A stretch of 64,000 nt of DNA from assembly GCF_013294115.1 (NCBI RefSeq), contig NZ_JABSNP010000001.1:124001-188000 (forward strand). The letters are read 5' to 3'. The notes below the pieces were generated by a model. That model saw only the letters and a program-made list of their open reading frames with translations, searched no databases and had not been told where the DNA came from. The stretch's first letter is position 1, and each line of letters starts with the position of its first letter. The DNA is from Hymenobacter caeli. Lineage in GTDB: Bacteria; Bacteroidota; Bacteroidia; Cytophagales; Hymenobacteraceae. The position numbers and the translations under genes were made by a program. Shown one piece after another: positions 62,857 to 64,000 of this stretch.

Positions 62857-63540
62857 ATGCACACGGTAAAAGAACAGTTTGACGCGGTTTCGGCCCGGTA
62901 CGACCAGCAGCGGCCGTACCTGATTCCGTGCTACGACGACTTCTATGCGGTGGCCAACCCGTTGCTGCGCCGACGGCCCCGCGCCCGCACCGTGCTCGAC
63001 GTGGGGGCCGGCACGGGGCTGTTTTCCTCCTTCCTCTACCAGCAGCGGCCCGACCTGGAATTTACCCTCGTGGACCTGGCCCCGGAGATGCTGGCCGTGG
63101 CGCGGCAGCGGTTTGCCGGGCTGCCCGGCTTCGCGTTCCGGGAGCTGGACTTTGCCGCCGAAAACCTGCCGGGCACCTACGACCTCGTCATTTCCAGCCT
63201 GGCCATTCACCACCTGCCCGACGCGGCCAAGGCATCGTTGTACCAGCGCATCTACGGGGCCCTGAACCCCGGCGGCCTGTTCGTCAACGCCGACCAGGTG
63301 CTGGGCCGCACGGCCGGCTTCGACGCCTTCTACCGCCGCGACTGGCGGGCCACCGTGCGGCACTCGGGCCTGCCGGAGGAGGCCATCGGGCAGGCCTTCG
63401 AGCGCGTCAAGCTCGACGATTTCGGCACGCTGGAAGCCCAGCTGCGGATGCTGGAAGCCGCCGGCTTCCAGGAAGTGGATTGTCTGTACAAAAACCTGAG
63501 CTTCGCGGTGCTGGCCGGCGCGAAGGGCGACCTGGAATGA
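62857..63540 (+). CDS. Class I SAM-dependent methyltransferase
   Basis: A 227-residue protein with the Rossmann-type motif I VLDVGAGTGLFSSFL near residue 47, then motif II (FTLVDLAPEMLAVAR) and motif IV (DLVISSLAIHHLPD). This is the UbiE/Methyltransf_25-like layout. The methyl acceptor cannot be read from sequence. It sits between leuB (51 bp) and ilvD (59 bp) on the same strand and so probably rides in the branched-chain operon, though no role in that pathway is known for such an enzyme. Confidence 0.85.
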   Translation: MHTVKEQFDAVSARYDQQRPYLIPCYDDFYAVANPLLRRRPRARTVLDVGAGTGLFSSFLYQQRPDLEFTLVDLAPEMLAVARQRFAGLPGFAFRELDFAAENLPGTYDLVISSLAIHHLPDAAKASLYQRIYGALNPGGLFVNADQVLGRTAGFDAFYRRDWRATVRHSGLPEEAIGQAFERVKLDDFGTLEAQLRMLEAAGFQEVDCLYKNLSFAVLAGAKGDLE

Positions 63541-63562
63541 AGGCCCAATAACTTGCTCAAAT

Positions 63563-63593
63563 TACCAAGCACTACGCACCAAATACCAAGCAC
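63563..63593. repeat. 10-bp direct repeats in the ilvD leader
   Basis: TACCAAGCAC occurs at 63563-63572 and 63584-63593, with related GCACCAAA sequence around. The block ends 6 bp before the ilvD ATG. Confidence 0.7.
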
Positions 63594-63599
63594 CAAAAC

Positions 63600-64000
63600 A
63601 TGACGCTCAATAAATTCAGCCGCATCTACACCCAGGACGACAGCCTGCCCGCTTCGCAGGCCATGCTCATCGGCGCGGGCCTGTCGGATGCGGATTTGCG
63701 CAAGCCGTTCGTGGGCATCTGCTCGACGGGCTTCGAGGGCAACACCTGCAACATGCACCTCGACGGGCTGGCCGACGAGGTGAAGCGCGGCGTGGCCGCC
63801 CAGGGCCTGGTGGGGCTGCGCTTCAACACCATCGGCGTGAGCGACGGCATCACCAACGGCAACGCGGGGATGCGGTTTTCGCTGGTGTCCCGGGAGATAA
63901 TTGCCGACTCGATTGAGGCGATGGCCGGGGCCCACTACTACGACGCGCTGGCCTGCGTGGTGGGCTGCGACAAGAACATGCCGGGGGCCCTGATTGCCAT
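63600..64000 (+). CDS. ilvD: Dihydroxy-acid dehydratase (3' end outside window)
   Basis: The first 133 residues are visible from ATG 63600. They read [38 protein letters not shown] and finally [14 protein letters not shown]. The last block is the CDKxxPG Fe-S signature of IlvD, and the earlier Cys is another cluster ligand. It dehydrates 2,3-dihydroxy acids to the 2-keto acids that feed valine, isoleucine and, through LeuA, leucine synthesis. Its place after leuA-C-D-B fits a combined branched-chain operon continuing beyond the window. Confidence 0.96.
   Translation, partial: MTLNKFSRIYTQDDSLPASQAMLIGAGLSDADLRKPFVGICSTGFEGNTCNMHLDGLADEVKRGVAAQGLVGLRFNTIGVSDGITNGNAGMRFSLVSREIIADSIEAMAGAHYYDALACVVGCDKNMPGALIA

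Overview
This is a GC-rich chromosomal window from a member of the Bacteroidota, most likely Hymenobacter or a close relative (Cytophagales, Hymenobacteraceae). The lineage is suggested by a type IX secretion (T9SS) sorting tail, a PorD/DUF4835 gene, the gene order bamD-rpoZ-coaC-coaB-porD-recN-fabI, bacillithiol synthesis (bshA), short LeuA, OstA-like and Rpb6-type omega proteins, and promoters of the Bacteroidota form TAnnTTTG. No rRNA, tRNA, phage, insertion sequence or CRISPR array was recognised. Genus is inferred from reading, not from a search.

Layout. 1-4662: end of an ECF sigma factor gene and its membrane partner, a NatA/NatB-like ABC exporter, and a ChaN-like haem-binding protein. 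4734-6197: a compact array of RelE-type toxin-antitoxin genes in which both toxins are frameshifted. 6258-9812: A-type Fe-S carrier, two small conserved proteins (one like immunity protein Imm63), a 5'(3')-deoxynucleotidase and bshA. 10106-15135: M1 metallopeptidase, a T9SS-exported protein interrupted by an in-frame TGA, and a lipoprotein. 15367-21245: GH2 glycosidase and a GH3/beta-lactamase-type fusion. 21741-26311: mutL, two rhomboid proteases and a DUF433/DUF5615 pair. 26374-29349: mdh, tilS and a P-loop kinase. 29447-37674: envelope and housekeeping block (OstA-like, bamD, rpoZ, split coaC/coaB, porD, recN, fabI). 38025-41962: lipoprotein, then a phototrophy pair (DTE-type proton-pumping rhodopsin plus Blh carotene dioxygenase making its retinal) and a hydroxyacid dehydrogenase. 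42199-48111: a tolC-adaptor-RND efflux operon. 48326-50652: orphan ABC ATPase, 2H phosphoesterase, PIN toxin and a frameshifted antitoxin. 50865-58201: M28 peptidase, duplicated OB-like protein, MFS transporter, lipocalin, two small secreted proteins and a helical-repeat protein. 58368-64000: leuA-leuC-leuD-leuB-methyltransferase-ilvD, the branched-chain amino acid pathway.

The most unusual signal is in the spacers. At least eight carry low-complexity, AT-richer 'stutter' repeats, direct and often also inverted, that end within a few bases of the next start codon (rpoZ, coaB, recN, fabI, mutL, second rhomboid, RND permease, ilvD). In three cases the arms cover nearly the whole distance from stop codon to start codon. 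Separately, a 33-bp perfect dyad occurs twice and a 39-bp perfect inverted repeat splits leuC from leuD. A second theme is broken accessory genes: two RelE-like toxins, one antitoxin, one T9SS protein and one OB-like protein. These are either real decay or assembly indels.
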